From Limosilactobacillus secaliphilus (lineage in GTDB: Bacteria; Bacillota; Bacilli; Lactobacillales; Lactobacillaceae): 64,000 nt of DNA. Each line of letters starts with the position of its first letter. Within the stretch, counting starts at the first letter, position 1. Of this stretch, positions 48,275-57,431 are shown piece after piece. The DNA is taken from NCBI RefSeq assembly GCF_001437055.1, contig NZ_JQBW01000004.1, positions 222,055 through 286,054 on the forward strand, written 5' to 3'. A program made the translations under genes and the position numbers. The notes under the pieces were generated by a model. That model was not told where the DNA came from, did not search any database, and saw nothing but the letters and a program-made list of their open reading frames with translations.

Positions 48275-48275
48275 T

Positions 48276-48291
48276 TAGTTTACGAAAACTA
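48276..48291 (-). promoter_or_regulatory. Palindromic operator upstream of lacL
   Basis: TAGTTTACGAAAACTA is an almost perfect 16-bp inverted repeat with a CG centre, the form of LacI/GalR-family operators, directly upstream of the -35 box. Confidence 0.55.
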
Positions 48292-48327
48292 GGCGAAAAT
48301 AGGACAATTTCTCAAAAATGACCAAAG

Positions 48328-48358
48328 AAAAAAGCGACCAGGATAAACCTGATCGCTT
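48328..48358 (-). terminator. Terminator after tRNA-Leu
   Basis: AAAGCGATCAGG/CCTGGTCGCTTT stem with T run on the minus strand; it ends the operon running from gntR to the tRNA. Confidence 0.88.
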
Positions 48359-48368
48359 TACTTTGCTA

Positions 48369-48453
48369 TGCGGCCAAGAGGATTCGAACCTCCACGGTCT
48401 CAACGACCACAAGATCCTTAATCTTGCGCGTCTGCCAATTCCGCCATGGCCGC
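48369..48453 (-). tRNA. tRNA-Leu (anticodon AAG)
   Basis: 85-base class II tRNA with a 7-bp acceptor stem (GCGGCCA), long variable arm and anticodon stem CAAGA/TCTTG. The loop TTAAGGA places AAG at positions 34-36. A34 should be deaminated to inosine to read several CUN codons. It lies after sprT on the same strand. Confidence 0.92.
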
Positions 48454-48502
48454 ATCAACAAATAACATCATATCAAAAATGTCTAGCCTTAGCAAGAATT
48501 AT

Positions 48503-48964
48503 TTATGCCTGGAATGCTTTAACCAGCTTAATGGGTCCTCCGCATTTGGCACAACGGTAACGGGCCACGTTGAAACGGCGCCGGCGCCAGATTGCGGCCC
48601 CACAGCGTTGACACTGATAGAGGTAGCGGTGCCTGCTGCCGCGAAGTTTGCTAGTCGGCGGGGCAAAACGGGAGCCACCGACCTGGTCTAGCAGCTGCCG
48701 AAAATCCCGGTCCCGGTGCTGGTAACCACGACCCAACAGGTGCAAGTGGTAGTGACACAGTTCGTGGAGCACGACTCCCCTTAAGGTCGCCAGGTCGTAT
48801 TCCGAGAGCATCAGTGGATTGATGTCGATATGGTGGTCGGACAAATGATAGCGGCCACCGGTAGTCCGCAGGCGACGATTGAAAAAAATCTTGTGCAGGA
48901 AGGGCCGGCCAAAGTACTGCAATGACCACTTTTCGGTTAACAGCTGGAGTTCTTGATCAGTCAT
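48503..48964 (-). CDS. sprT: SprT-like zinc metallopeptidase family protein
   Basis: 153 residues from the ATG at 48964. The HExxH motif LHELCHYHLHLLG (about residues 70-82) is followed by a C-terminal zinc ribbon (CQRCG ... CAKCG). SprT-like proteins are widespread in Firmicutes; their substrate is not established. The start overlaps the tex stop by 8 bases, so it is translationally coupled. Confidence 0.9.
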   Translation of the reverse strand: MTDQELQLLTEKWSLQYFGRPFLHKIFFNRRLRTTGGRYHLSDHHIDINPLMLSEYDLATLRGVVLHELCHYHLHLLGRGYQHRDRDFRQLLDQVGGSRFAPPTSKLRGSRHRYLYQCQRCGAAIWRRRRFNVARYRCAKCGGPIKLVKAFQA

Positions 48965-51128
48965 TATGGTCAGGATCCACCATTGTGAGCTGGATCCGCT
49001 GCCGGTCATGATCAACATCCAGCACCCACACGGTCACGATGTCGCCCACCGCAACCACCTGCCGTGGATCCTTGATGAACTTCTTGGTCAGATGGGAAAC
49101 ATGGACCAGGCCGTCGTGCTTGACGCCGATGTCCACAAATGCCCCAAAGTCGACCACGTTGCGCACCGTTCCCTGCAGCTTCATTCCGGGCTTCAAGTCA
49201 TCGATGGTAACGACATCCGTGCGCAATAACGGTGCCGGCATCTGGTCACGCAGGTCGCGGCCTGGCTTCTGCAGGTTGGCAATGATGTCTTTGACGGTTT
49301 CTTCGCCAAACTCACTCGTTACCAGGTCTTGCGGATTCAGCTGGGAGAGCTTTTCTTTGGCCTGCTCGCTTCCTAATTCATCCGCACTGACATCCGCCTT
49401 GACCAGGATATCCTTGGCCAAGCCATAGCTTTCGGGGTGAATGTCCGTATTATCCAACGGGTTCTGCCCGCCGATGATCCTTAAGAAACCGACCGCCTGC
49501 TGATAGGCTTTCGGTCCCAGGCGCTTGACGTCCAGCAGTTGTGAACGGTCGGTATAGGGTCCGTGCTCGTTACGGTAGGCCACAATGTTCTTGGCAGTGG
49601 CCGCTGACAAGCCGGAGATGTGCGTCAACAGCTGCACACTGGCCGTATTCAGGTTGACCCCGACCCGGTTCACGGCCCGCTCAACAACGGCACCGAGTTC
49701 GTCCTTCAGCTCACCCTTCGGCAGGTCGTGCTGGTACTGACCGACCCCAATTGCTTGCGGATCGATCTTGACCAGCTCTGCCAACGGATCCTGCAGACGC
49801 CGACCGATACTGATGGCCGACCGCTTTTCCACCGGCAGCTCTGGGAACTCATCACGAGCCGTCTGACTGGCCGAGTAAACCGACGCACCGGATTCGTTGA
49901 CGATCACGTAGTACACTTGCCGCTTCAGCTTGTGTAAGGCATTGGCGACAAACTGTTCGGACTCACGGCTGGCCGTCCCGTTACCAATCGCGATCATCTC
50001 GACATGGTATTTCTCAATCAGGTCCAGAAAGGCTGGTTCCGCAGCGGCACGTTGCTTTTCCGGAGCCGGCTTGTGCGGGTAAATAACGGCTGTGGTCAAG
50101 AGCTTGCCTGACGGATCGATCACCGCCAGCTTGCAGCCCGTCCGGTAAGCCGGGTCAAAGCCCAGCACAGTCCGGCCCTTCAATGGCGCCTGCATCAACA
50201 GGTTGTACAGGTTTTCACCGAAGACCTTGATTGCCTGCTCATCCGCGTTATCCGTCAACAGCTGCCGCACTTCGCGTTCAATTGCCGGCTGCAGGAAGCG
50301 CTTGTAGGCATCCGCCGCCGCATCCATCACAAACTTGGTGGCATCATTTTCCGCATGCGAACGCAAGAGACGGAAACGCAGGTAGTTCATCACCGTCTCC
50401 TCGTCGTTTTTAACGTGCACGCGCAGGACCTTCTCCTTTTCGCCCCGGTTGATCGCCAGAGTTCGATAAGAGGTCATGTCAGAAACGTCGGCTTGAAAGT
50501 CGTAGTACTGCTGGTAGACGCCCTGTTCGTCGAGCTCCTTGCCCTTGCTGGTGACCTTGCTCTCGACCCATCCATGGTGGATCGTGTAGTTGCGCAGCCA
50601 GCCACGGACGGTACTCATTTCACTGATGGCCTCGGCCAAAATCTCATGGGCACCATCTAGAGCCGCTTGGGCGTCGGGTACGTCGTTGTTGACGTATTGG
50701 ATCGCCTTTTGAGTCAAGTTGGTGCTCGGGTAGGTCAACAGCCAGTTAGCCAACGGGGTCAGACCATGTTCGCGTGCCTGTTGAGCCTTGGTGCGCCGCT
50801 TCTTCTTGTAAGGCAGGTAGAGGTCTTCCACCGCACTCAATTCCGGTGCCTTGAGGATGGCCGCTTTGAGCGCGTCGTTCAGCTTGCCCTGCTCGTCAAT
50901 CAACTTGATGACCGCCGACTTCCGCTCGCTTAACTCCTCTTCCTTGTGGTAGGCTTCCTGGATGGTTTGCAGCTGCACTTCATCCAATGCGCCCGTCATT
51001 TCTTTACGGTAACGGGCGATAAACGGGATCGTGTTCCCCTCGTCCATTAATTTCAAGGCAGCAGCGACTTGTTTACCGTGCAGATTAGGCAGTTTCCGCT
51101 CAACCGCTTGGATTACCGTTGCTTCCAT
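48957..51128 (-). CDS. tex: Tex-like RNA-binding transcription accessory protein
   Basis: 723 residues from the ATG at 51128. The Tex N-terminal region (KLMDEGNTIPFIARYRKEMTGALDE), the YqgF-like domain (VLGFDPAYRTGCKLAVID), helix-hairpin-helix motifs (LNTASVQLLTHISGLSAATAKNIV) and a C-terminal S1 domain (GTVRNVVDFGAFVDIGVKHDGLVHVSHL) are complete. The start overlaps the nadE stop by one base (TAATG). Confidence 0.96.
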   Translation of the reverse strand: MEATVIQAVERKLPNLHGKQVAAALKLMDEGNTIPFIARYRKEMTGALDEVQLQTIQEAYHKEEELSERKSAVIKLIDEQGKLNDALKAAILKAPELSAVEDLYLPYKKKRRTKAQQAREHGLTPLANWLLTYPSTNLTQKAIQYVNNDVPDAQAALDGAHEILAEAISEMSTVRGWLRNYTIHHGWVESKVTSKGKELDEQGVYQQYYDFQADVSDMTSYRTLAINRGEKEKVLRVHVKNDEETVMNYLRFRLLRSHAENDATKFVMDAAADAYKRFLQPAIEREVRQLLTDNADEQAIKVFGENLYNLLMQAPLKGRTVLGFDPAYRTGCKLAVIDPSGKLLTTAVIYPHKPAPEKQRAAAEPAFLDLIEKYHVEMIAIGNGTASRESEQFVANALHKLKRQVYYVIVNESGASVYSASQTARDEFPELPVEKRSAISIGRRLQDPLAELVKIDPQAIGVGQYQHDLPKGELKDELGAVVERAVNRVGVNLNTASVQLLTHISGLSAATAKNIVAYRNEHGPYTDRSQLLDVKRLGPKAYQQAVGFLRIIGGQNPLDNTDIHPESYGLAKDILVKADVSADELGSEQAKEKLSQLNPQDLVTSEFGEETVKDIIANLQKPGRDLRDQMPAPLLRTDVVTIDDLKPGMKLQGTVRNVVDFGAFVDIGVKHDGLVHVSHLTKKFIKDPRQVVAVGDIVTVWVLDVDHDRQRIQLTMVDPDHND

Positions 51129-51964
51129 TACAGGGACTCCTTCCACCAGGTGTCGACCGGGCTCACTGGCAAGTGGCGCTTGTGCCGGGTCTTGATGAAC
51201 CAATTTTCAATCGTCTGGGACGCGTCATCTGAAACCTCTTTGCCTTCCAGGTAGTCGTCAATGTCATGATAACTAACGCCCAAGGCTGCCTCATCTGGCA
51301 ATGCTGGCCGGTCTTCCTCCAGGTCAGCAGTCGGCGTCTTTTCGTAGAGGTGGGCCGGCGCATGCAGGTACTCCATCAGCTGCCGTCCCTGCCGCTTGTC
51401 CAGCTGTGACAACGGCGTGATATCGGCCCCGCCGTCACCAAACTTAGTGTAGAAACCGGTGACTGCTTCCGCCGCGTGATCGGTCCCCACGACCGCACCA
51501 CGATGGGCGGTGGCAATCGCGTATTGGACGATCATCCGTTCCCGGGCCTTAATATTGCCCTTATTGAAGTCGGTAATGTCGACCCCGGCCGTCGTCAATT
51601 CCTTTACCATGGCGTCCGTGGCCGGCTGAATGTTGACGCGGACCACGTTGTCGGGATGGATGAAGTCATTGATGGCGCTCATCGCATCCGCTTCATCAGC
51701 CTGTTGACCATAAGGCAGGCGGACGGCATAAAACTGGTAGCCGTCATCACCCGTCTTCTTGCGTAAACCTTCTACGGCCAACTGGGACAAGCGCCCAGCC
51801 AAAGAGGAGTCCTGTCCGCCAGAAATGCCCAGCGTCAGGGTCTTCATGCCCGTTTTGCGCAAATAATCCTGCAAGAATTTAACTCGCCGGTGCACCTCGT
51901 GTTCAGGGTCAATCTGAGGCTGCACCTGCAAAGACTTGATAATAACTGCTTGTAATTTCCGCAT
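51128..51964 (-). CDS. nadE: NH3-dependent NAD+ synthetase
   Basis: 278 residues. The ATP-binding P-loop [40 protein letters not shown] and [23 protein letters not shown] are typical. There is no glutaminase domain, so ammonia is the nitrogen source. It completes NAD synthesis from nicotinic acid after PncB; the nadD step is encoded elsewhere. It lies 9 bases after pncB. Confidence 0.97.
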   Translation of the reverse strand: MRKLQAVIIKSLQVQPQIDPEHEVHRRVKFLQDYLRKTGMKTLTLGISGGQDSSLAGRLSQLAVEGLRKKTGDDGYQFYAVRLPYGQQADEADAMSAINDFIHPDNVVRVNIQPATDAMVKELTTAGVDITDFNKGNIKARERMIVQYAIATAHRGAVVGTDHAAEAVTGFYTKFGDGGADITPLSQLDKRQGRQLMEYLHAPAHLYEKTPTADLEEDRPALPDEAALGVSYHDIDDYLEGKEVSDDASQTIENWFIKTRHKRHLPVSPVDTWWKESL

Positions 51965-51973
51965 GTTTATCTC

Positions 51974-53437
51974 CTAATGCAATTTCCGTACGTATTCGTG
52001 AATCTGCTTGATCATCTTCATCTTGTTGTCGTAGCACTTCTGCGACAAGTCGACGGGGTAGACTTCAGGGTTCAGGTCCCGCCGATATTCGTCCCACAAG
52101 CGGTCCATGTGACTTTGCCGCGCGTCATGGATCTCCTTCAAGGTTGGTTCCTTGTAGACCTGTTTGCCGTCCACGAAGATGTCCTGCAGCAGCGGCCGCG
52201 CATTGAAGTCGGTCACTGTCTTGTTCAAGAAGGTGTAGTTCGGGTCGAACATGTAGAGCGAATCCAGTTTCCGCGGGTCTTCGCCGACCAGGGTCACCAG
52301 GTCACCCTCGTTTTTGCCATCCTTCTTGTCATTGATCCGCCAAACTTGGTGTTTGCCTGGCGTGGACATCTTGGCAACGTTATTGGACAGCTTCATCGTG
52401 TCCACCATCTGGCCCGCTGCGTTTTCCACGGAGACCATCTTGTAGACCGCCCCCAGGGTTGGCTGGTCCATTGCCGTAATCAACTTGGTTCCGACACCCC
52501 AGGCATCGATTTTGGCACCCTGCGTCTTCAGGTTCAGGATGGTCTTTTCGTCCAGGTCGTTAGAAGCAACAATCTTGACGTTCGGGTAACCGGCATCATC
52601 CAGCATCTCGCGGACCTTCTTGGACAGGTAGGCCATGTCGCCGGAGTCGATCCGGACCGCCTTGAAGTTGATCTTGTCGCCCATCTCGTTGGCCACGCGG
52701 ATGGCGCTCGGCACCCCACTTTTCAGCGTGTCGAAGGTGTCAACCAGGAAGGTGCAGTCATGGTGGGTCTGTGCGTAAGCCTTGAAGGCATCGTAATCAT
52801 TCATGTAGGTCTGAACCAAAGCGTGGGCGTGGGTCCCGGCGATCGGAATGCCGAACAGCTTGCCTGCCCGCACGTTGCTGGTGGAATCAAAGCCGCCGAT
52901 GTAGGCAGCCCGCGTGCCCCAGAGTGCGGCATCGAATTCCTGGGCCCGCCGCGTACCGAATTCCATCACTGGCTGGTTGCCGACAATGTTCTTGATCCGG
53001 GCCGCCTTGGTTGCCACCACAATCTGATAATTCAGGATGTTCAACAGTGCCGTTTCCACCAGCTGGGTTTCCAACAGAGTTCCTTCGACCTGCACAATGG
53101 GTTCGTGGTTGAAAACCAGTTCACCCTCGACCATGCTGCGGACCGTTCCGTGGAACTTGAAGTTAGCCAGGTAGTCGATGAACTCGTCATCAAAAAAGCC
53201 GGTGCTGTGCAGGTATTCAATGTCGGTCGCACTGAAATGCAGGTCCTTTAGGTAACGAATGATGTGGTTCAGGCCGGCAAAGACCGCGTAACCATTTTCA
53301 AACGGCATCTTCCGAAAGAAGACTTCAAAAACGGCGTGGCGGTTGCCGATGCCTTGGCGCCAATAAGTCTGCATCATTGATAACTCATAAGCGTCCGTTT
53401 GCAGAGCCATACTATCGTCAGGATATAAATACTTCAT
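51974..53437 (-). CDS. pncB: Nicotinate phosphoribosyltransferase
   Basis: 487 residues from the ATG at 53437 (MKYLYPDDSMALQTDAYELSM). Motifs DAYELSMMQTYW, EFGTRRAQEFDAALWGTRAAYIGGFDSTSNV and the phosphoribosyl-binding VRIDSGDMAYLSKK are present. It makes nicotinate mononucleotide from nicotinic acid and PRPP. It is preceded by the GntR regulator gene (19-base gap), a transcriptional link of salvage to a NagR-like regulator. Confidence 0.96.
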   Translation of the reverse strand: MKYLYPDDSMALQTDAYELSMMQTYWRQGIGNRHAVFEVFFRKMPFENGYAVFAGLNHIIRYLKDLHFSATDIEYLHSTGFFDDEFIDYLANFKFHGTVRSMVEGELVFNHEPIVQVEGTLLETQLVETALLNILNYQIVVATKAARIKNIVGNQPVMEFGTRRAQEFDAALWGTRAAYIGGFDSTSNVRAGKLFGIPIAGTHAHALVQTYMNDYDAFKAYAQTHHDCTFLVDTFDTLKSGVPSAIRVANEMGDKINFKAVRIDSGDMAYLSKKVREMLDDAGYPNVKIVASNDLDEKTILNLKTQGAKIDAWGVGTKLITAMDQPTLGAVYKMVSVENAAGQMVDTMKLSNNVAKMSTPGKHQVWRINDKKDGKNEGDLVTLVGEDPRKLDSLYMFDPNYTFLNKTVTDFNARPLLQDIFVDGKQVYKEPTLKEIHDARQSHMDRLWDEYRRDLNPEVYPVDLSQKCYDNKMKMIKQIHEYVRKLH

Positions 53438-53456
53438 TTTTCTTCCCCTTGCTGCC

Positions 53457-54158
53457 TTACTTTTCCAGAACAAATTCAAACCGACTGCCGACGTATTGGG
53501 TGTGTACGTATTCAAACGGCCGGCCGTCTTGGAGGTACGAGATCTGTGTCATTCTCAACAATGCATCGCCCCGGCGAATTGCCAGGTAGTTAGCGATTTT
53601 TTCGGTGGCATTGGTGGCCGAGACCGCCTGTGTGGCGTGACCCGGATGCAGGCCCGCCTTGTCTTCCAAGGTCTTGTAGAAGGAAGACGTCACTTCCTGC
53701 TTGCTGAAGTTGGCTACCAGATCGGCCGGTACCGTGGCCACTTCATAGCAAATCGGGACTTTGGAGCCATAACGCACCCGTTCCATCCGCAGCACGCGTT
53801 CACCCGCCTTCAACTTCAGCCGCTTGGCCTCGGTCTTGGACGGCACAGTCAGGTGGTAGGAAATCGTCTTGCTGGATGGCACCTTGCCTTGCGCCTTCAT
53901 CAGGTCGGTAAAGCTGGTCACCCCAGACATTCTTTCCTGCACTTTTCGGTTGGCCACAAAGGTTCCAGAGCCGACCCGCCGTTCCAGCACCCCTTCGTCA
54001 ACCAGGGTCTGAATGGCCTCACGCAGGGTCATCCGACTGACACCAAATTCACCAGCCAACGCCCGTTCAGCCGGGATCTTTTCGCCGACCTGCCACTTTC
54101 CTTGTTCAATGTTTGCTTGCAACTGATTGTGAATCTGAATGTATACTGGTGAACTCAT
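53457..54158 (-). CDS. GntR/HutC-family regulator, NagR (YvoA)-like
   Basis: 233 residues from the ATG at 54158. The N-terminal winged helix (EKIPAERALAGEFGVSRMTLREAIQTLVDEGVLERRVGSGTFVA) is followed by a UTRA effector domain (about 85-230). GVTSFTDLMKAQGK and the C-terminal PFEYVHTQYVGSRFEFV resemble B. subtilis YvoA/NagR. Its own promoter region carries a NagR/DasR-type operator. NagR proteins respond to amino-sugar phosphates, yet the gene heads the NAD salvage operon; which ligand it senses is open. Confidence 0.85.
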   Translation of the reverse strand: MSSPVYIQIHNQLQANIEQGKWQVGEKIPAERALAGEFGVSRMTLREAIQTLVDEGVLERRVGSGTFVANRKVQERMSGVTSFTDLMKAQGKVPSSKTISYHLTVPSKTEAKRLKLKAGERVLRMERVRYGSKVPICYEVATVPADLVANFSKQEVTSSFYKTLEDKAGLHPGHATQAVSATNATEKIANYLAIRRGDALLRMTQISYLQDGRPFEYVHTQYVGSRFEFVLEK

Positions 54159-54189
54159 CGCTAAACCTCCCATGCAAATTTGTTTCTTA

Positions 54190-54222
54190 GTGTACCACTA
54201 TTTACGAGTGGTCTAAACCATT
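54190..54222 (-). promoter_or_regulatory. gntR-pncB-nadE promoter with dre-like operator
   Basis: AGTGGTCTAAACCATT (54207-54222) differs at two positions from the DasR/NagR consensus AGTGGTCTAGACCACT. It overlaps a -35-like TTTAGA (54217-54212), with -10 TACACT at 54195-54190 (16-base spacer), implying autorepression. A further ACCACT ... AGTGGT inverted repeat spans 54194-54212. Confidence 0.65.
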
Positions 54223-54237
54223 ACCACATCATTATTC

Positions 54238-54274
54238 AAAAAAGACGACAACCAAAGACCCTTAGTTGTCGTCT
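54238..54274 (-). terminator. Terminator of ywlG
   Basis: GACGACAAC/GTTGTCGTC stem and six T residues on the minus strand. Confidence 0.9.
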
Positions 54275-54302
54275 CATCTAAATGACTTAATTGACTTAAT
54301 GA

Positions 54303-54875
54303 TTAATGCTTTTCGTTGAATGGGTCCCAGGTGTACTTAGCCCGTGCACCACCGATCAACTTCGGCCGTGAACTCAGGTAGGTCGTGTGGGCGTGGCCAA
54401 TTTCCGAAACAGAGGTCCGAATTGGCAGCTGGACGAACTTGACCTGCATCCCAATTGAGGTGTCACCAATGTCCATGCCACCCTTGGCCTGCACGTGTTC
54501 AACTTCGATTGGATCTTCAAAGTTTTCAAAGGCCGCAATCTGACCGGAACCGCCAGCGTGGATCTGTGGGAAGACCGTCACTTCTTCCAGGCCCATCTTT
54601 TCGGCAACCGCCCGTTCAACAACCAAAGCCCGGTTCAGGTGCTGGCAGCCCTGCACTGCCAAGTGGATGCCTAATGGCCGCAGAACCGAAATGATGGTCT
54701 TGATGATGGCCCGGCCCACTTCGATACTCGGATCCTTGCCAATTTCATGGCCCGTTACTTCACTGGTACTCAAGCCGACAACAAACAGGTCGCCCTTCTT
54801 GAAGTGGCCCTGGTCTAAGCATTCGGTCAGGCCCGTTTTAACTTGGGCACAAATCTTATCGAGTTGTTCAGTCAT
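54303..54875 (-). CDS. ywlG: UPF0340 (DUF436) family protein YwlG
   Basis: 190 residues, full length for the family. Conserved stretches: LSTSEVTGHEIGKDPSIEVGR, GCQHLNRALVVERAVAE, HAGGSGQIAAFE and the C-terminal RPKLIGGARAKY. Function unknown. Monocistronic between two terminators or promoters. Confidence 0.9.
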   Translation of the reverse strand: MTEQLDKICAQVKTGLTECLDQGHFKKGDLFVVGLSTSEVTGHEIGKDPSIEVGRAIIKTIISVLRPLGIHLAVQGCQHLNRALVVERAVAEKMGLEEVTVFPQIHAGGSGQIAAFENFEDPIEVEHVQAKGGMDIGDTSIGMQVKFVQLPIRTSVSEIGHAHTTYLSSRPKLIGGARAKYTWDPFNEKH

Positions 54876-54972
54876 GTAAAATCTACCTCTCTATGACAAA
54901 GTTAATATCTCATTTTCCACTTCTAATTATAAAGCAAAGCGCGAACTTTTTGTTAGCCCAGTCGCCAATGTT

Positions 54973-55614
54973 TTACAAAGCACCCAATTCATTGAGCCAG
55001 GCCTGGGTGCCAGCGTCCTTTGCCGTATCCAGCGTTTGATTGAATGGCTGTAAAAGTTTGCGGACTTGTGCCCAGTCAATTGCGGCAGCTTTCATTATCG
55101 ATTGCTGGATTTTTTGGGTCATCATATCTTGCAGTGCGTGATTATGGGCATTGACCAGCGTAATCGCCGCGGCTTGCCGGCTTAACAACTGCCCCAGCAA
55201 CTGGTCCAGCTGCTTCTGGCTGACCTGTTCCTTAATCAATAAGCGCTGCTTCAAGGGTACAGCGGGAATCTCTCGCTGGCAGAAATGACTCAACAGCGGC
55301 CAGTTGTCACTTACCTGCTCAAAAAACTGCCATGGCACCTGGCCCAGGCAATAGTTCAGGGTGGCCGTAGTCGCTGTCAACAGGTTGCCCTGATCGTCTT
55401 GCAGCCGCGGTAAAAGCTCCTGCAAAAAGCGCTGGCAGGTTTCGGCCGTTAATTTGGGCAGCCGCTGCTTACTGGTCAACGCAAACCGCGTCAATACGAA
55501 ATCACTAAAATCCTTGTCCAGAATCACCCGGCTGGCAGTCCGCTGACCACGTTGACGCAGATTCTTGACGTGGGCTGGACGCTGACTCTTTGCAAATTGA
55601 CCTTGTTTGGGCAT
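54973..55614 (-). CDS. Hypothetical helical protein
   Basis: 213 residues from the ATG at 55614; the frame extends further upstream but through a tRNA gene, so the longer version is rejected. Very rich in Gln and Leu, mostly predicted helix, no membrane segment and no recognisable motif. The Lys/Arg-rich N-terminus (PKQGQFAKSQRPAHVKNLRQRGQRTASR) could contact nucleic acid (speculative). Follows tRNA-Gln on the same strand. Confidence 0.65.
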   Translation of the reverse strand: MPKQGQFAKSQRPAHVKNLRQRGQRTASRVILDKDFSDFVLTRFALTSKQRLPKLTAETCQRFLQELLPRLQDDQGNLLTATTATLNYCLGQVPWQFFEQVSDNWPLLSHFCQREIPAVPLKQRLLIKEQVSQKQLDQLLGQLLSRQAAAITLVNAHNHALQDMMTQKIQQSIMKAAAIDWAQVRKLLQPFNQTLDTAKDAGTQAWLNELGAL

Positions 55615-55679
55615 AATGGGCTCCCTTCTTCTTGAAAAATGGTATAAAAAAAGCCGCCACCAGGTGACGACTTTGTCAG

Positions 55680-55751
55680 TTGGGCTAGCTGGATTCGAAC
55701 CAGCGCATGACGGTACCAAAAACCGTTGCCTTACCGCTTGGCTATAGCCCA
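55680..55751 (-). tRNA. tRNA-Gln (anticodon TTG)
   Basis: 72-base cloverleaf with acceptor TGGGCTA/TAGCCCA, anticodon stem ACGGT/ACCGT and loop TTTTGGT, giving UUG; T arm has the usual GTTCGAATC. Confidence 0.95.
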
Positions 55752-55757
55752 ATAATA

Positions 55758-55840
55758 TGGAGGAGGACGGATTCGAACCGCCGAACCCGAAGGAATGGAT
55801 TTACGGTCCATCGCGTTTAGCCAGACTTCGCTACTCCTCC
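55758..55840 (-). tRNA. tRNA-Tyr (anticodon GTA)
   Basis: 83-base class II cloverleaf, acceptor GGAGGAG, long variable arm, anticodon GTA in CCGTAAATCC. Tandem with tRNA-Gln, 6 bases apart. Confidence 0.96.
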
Positions 55841-55931
55841 ATGATGTCCGTTAGCCATAACTAACGGATATTATAATACACAAGTTAATTCATAATTGCA
55901 ACACTTTTTTCCGAACTTTTTTGTGGTGAAA

Positions 55932-57431
55932 CTACTCGACACCTTCCATCAAACTATGAATCTTTTTGACAAAGAAACACAGGATGATGCCGAAGATCAC
56001 ACTCACTGCACCGATGGTCAAGAAGTACGGAATTTCGGTCGCAGATGAATAGTATTTAACAATCTGCGCGTTGATGGCCTGGCCTGCCGCGTCGGCCAAG
56101 AACCACATGCTCATCATCTGTGACTGGAAGGCCCGCGGTGCCAGCTTGGTGGTCACGGACAAACCAATCGGCGAAATCAGCATTTCACCAATTTCAACGA
56201 TGAACCATGAGCCAACCAGCCAGAACGGACTGACCCGGCCGGCAGTGGTGCCATGGATGATTCCTGGCAGCGCCATCCAGAGGTAAGAGATACCAGCGAC
56301 AATCAGACCGATGGCAAACTTGCCGGGAGCGCTCGGCTGATTCTTCCACTTACTCCACAACCAGACGAAGAACGGGGTCAGGATCATGATGAAGAGCGGG
56401 TTCAAAGTTTGGAAGTTAGCGGCCGCAAAGTGCCAGCTACCGATGTGCAAGATAGTCCGTTCTTGGGCAAACAGGGCCAAGACAACGGAACCGGACTCTT
56501 CAATCCCCCAGAAGATGGCCGCCGCAATGAAGAGCGGAATGTAGGCCAGCACCCGGGAACGTTCAATCTTTGTGACCTTCTTGCTTTGCAGCATCATCAC
56601 GAAGTAGACAATTGGCAAGACGATGGCAATGATCGAAATCAGCATGATGACGTTGTTGATGTTCAAGGCCCCTAAAGCTGCCATGAAGCCCAGCACAATG
56701 GCCAAGGCAATCACACCAACGACGGTCCAAGTAATGAAGGGCTTGAACTGTTCATGATCGATCGGGTCAGTGGCGTACAAGGAGTCCTTGGACAGGTACT
56801 TATTACCGTCAAAGTAGTATTGAAGCAGGCCGAAGAACATCCCAATGGCCGCCAGCGAGAACCCGGCGTGGAAGTTCATCTCGCTGCCGAACAAGTGGAA
56901 GCCGAAGCCGTTTGCTGCCCACGGAACGGCCCATGGTGCAACCGCGGCCCCCAAGTTGATCCCGAAGACGAACATGGAAAAGCCGGCATCCCGGCGTTGA
57001 TCGCCCTCGCTGTACAGGCTGCCGACCATGTCCGACACGTTAGGCTTCAGCAGACCCGTCCCGGCAACGATCAGTGCGATGGAAAGGTACAAGGCGCTAA
57101 CCCCGAACGGCACCGACAAGGCAATGTGACCAAACATGATCAGTACCCCACCGATGAACACGGTCCGGCGAGCACCCCAGACACGGTCTGATAGCCAACC
57201 GCCAACCACACTGGATAGGTAAACCAGTGACCCATAAATGGACATGATGGAAGCGGCAGTGGTTTGGTTCATCCCCAAACCGCCTTTAGTAACTGCGTAG
57301 TACATGTAGAACAGCAGAATGGCACGCATTCCGTAGTAGCTAAACCGTTCCCACATTTCTGTGAAGAACAGTGTGGACAAGCCACGTGGCTGACCGAAAA
57401 AGGCCGTATCCATCTTCTTTTGCTGATCCAT
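55932..57431 (-). CDS. dtpT: Proton-dependent di/tripeptide transporter (POT family)
   Basis: 499 residues from the ATG at 57431 behind GAGGAGG, with about 14 membrane segments. The POT motif FFTEMWERFSYYGMRAIL (ExxERFxYYG) near residue 30 and GGWLSDRVWGARR, GLLKPNVSDMVG and the GINLGAAVAP stretch are conserved. It imports di- and tripeptides, feeding PepN and PepC. Confidence 0.95.
   Translation of the reverse strand: MDQQKKMDTAFFGQPRGLSTLFFTEMWERFSYYGMRAILLFYMYYAVTKGGLGMNQTTAASIMSIYGSLVYLSSVVGGWLSDRVWGARRTVFIGGVLIMFGHIALSVPFGVSALYLSIALIVAGTGLLKPNVSDMVGSLYSEGDQRRDAGFSMFVFGINLGAAVAPWAVPWAANGFGFHLFGSEMNFHAGFSLAAIGMFFGLLQYYFDGNKYLSKDSLYATDPIDHEQFKPFITWTVVGVIALAIVLGFMAALGALNINNVIMLISIIAIVLPIVYFVMMLQSKKVTKIERSRVLAYIPLFIAAAIFWGIEESGSVVLALFAQERTILHIGSWHFAAANFQTLNPLFIMILTPFFVWLWSKWKNQPSAPGKFAIGLIVAGISYLWMALPGIIHGTTAGRVSPFWLVGSWFIVEIGEMLISPIGLSVTTKLAPRAFQSQMMSMWFLADAAGQAINAQIVKYYSSATEIPYFLTIGAVSVIFGIILCFFVKKIHSLMEGVE

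Noticed and set aside
51977..53251. 424-codon open frame on the plus strand
   Set aside because: It lies entirely opposite pncB, which has clear catalytic motifs; the antisense frame has no ribosome site and no family-like sequence.
55615..55752. N-terminal extension of the hypothetical protein ending at 54973
   Set aside because: The extension would be translated through tRNA-Gln; the ATG at 55614 has its own ribosome site.
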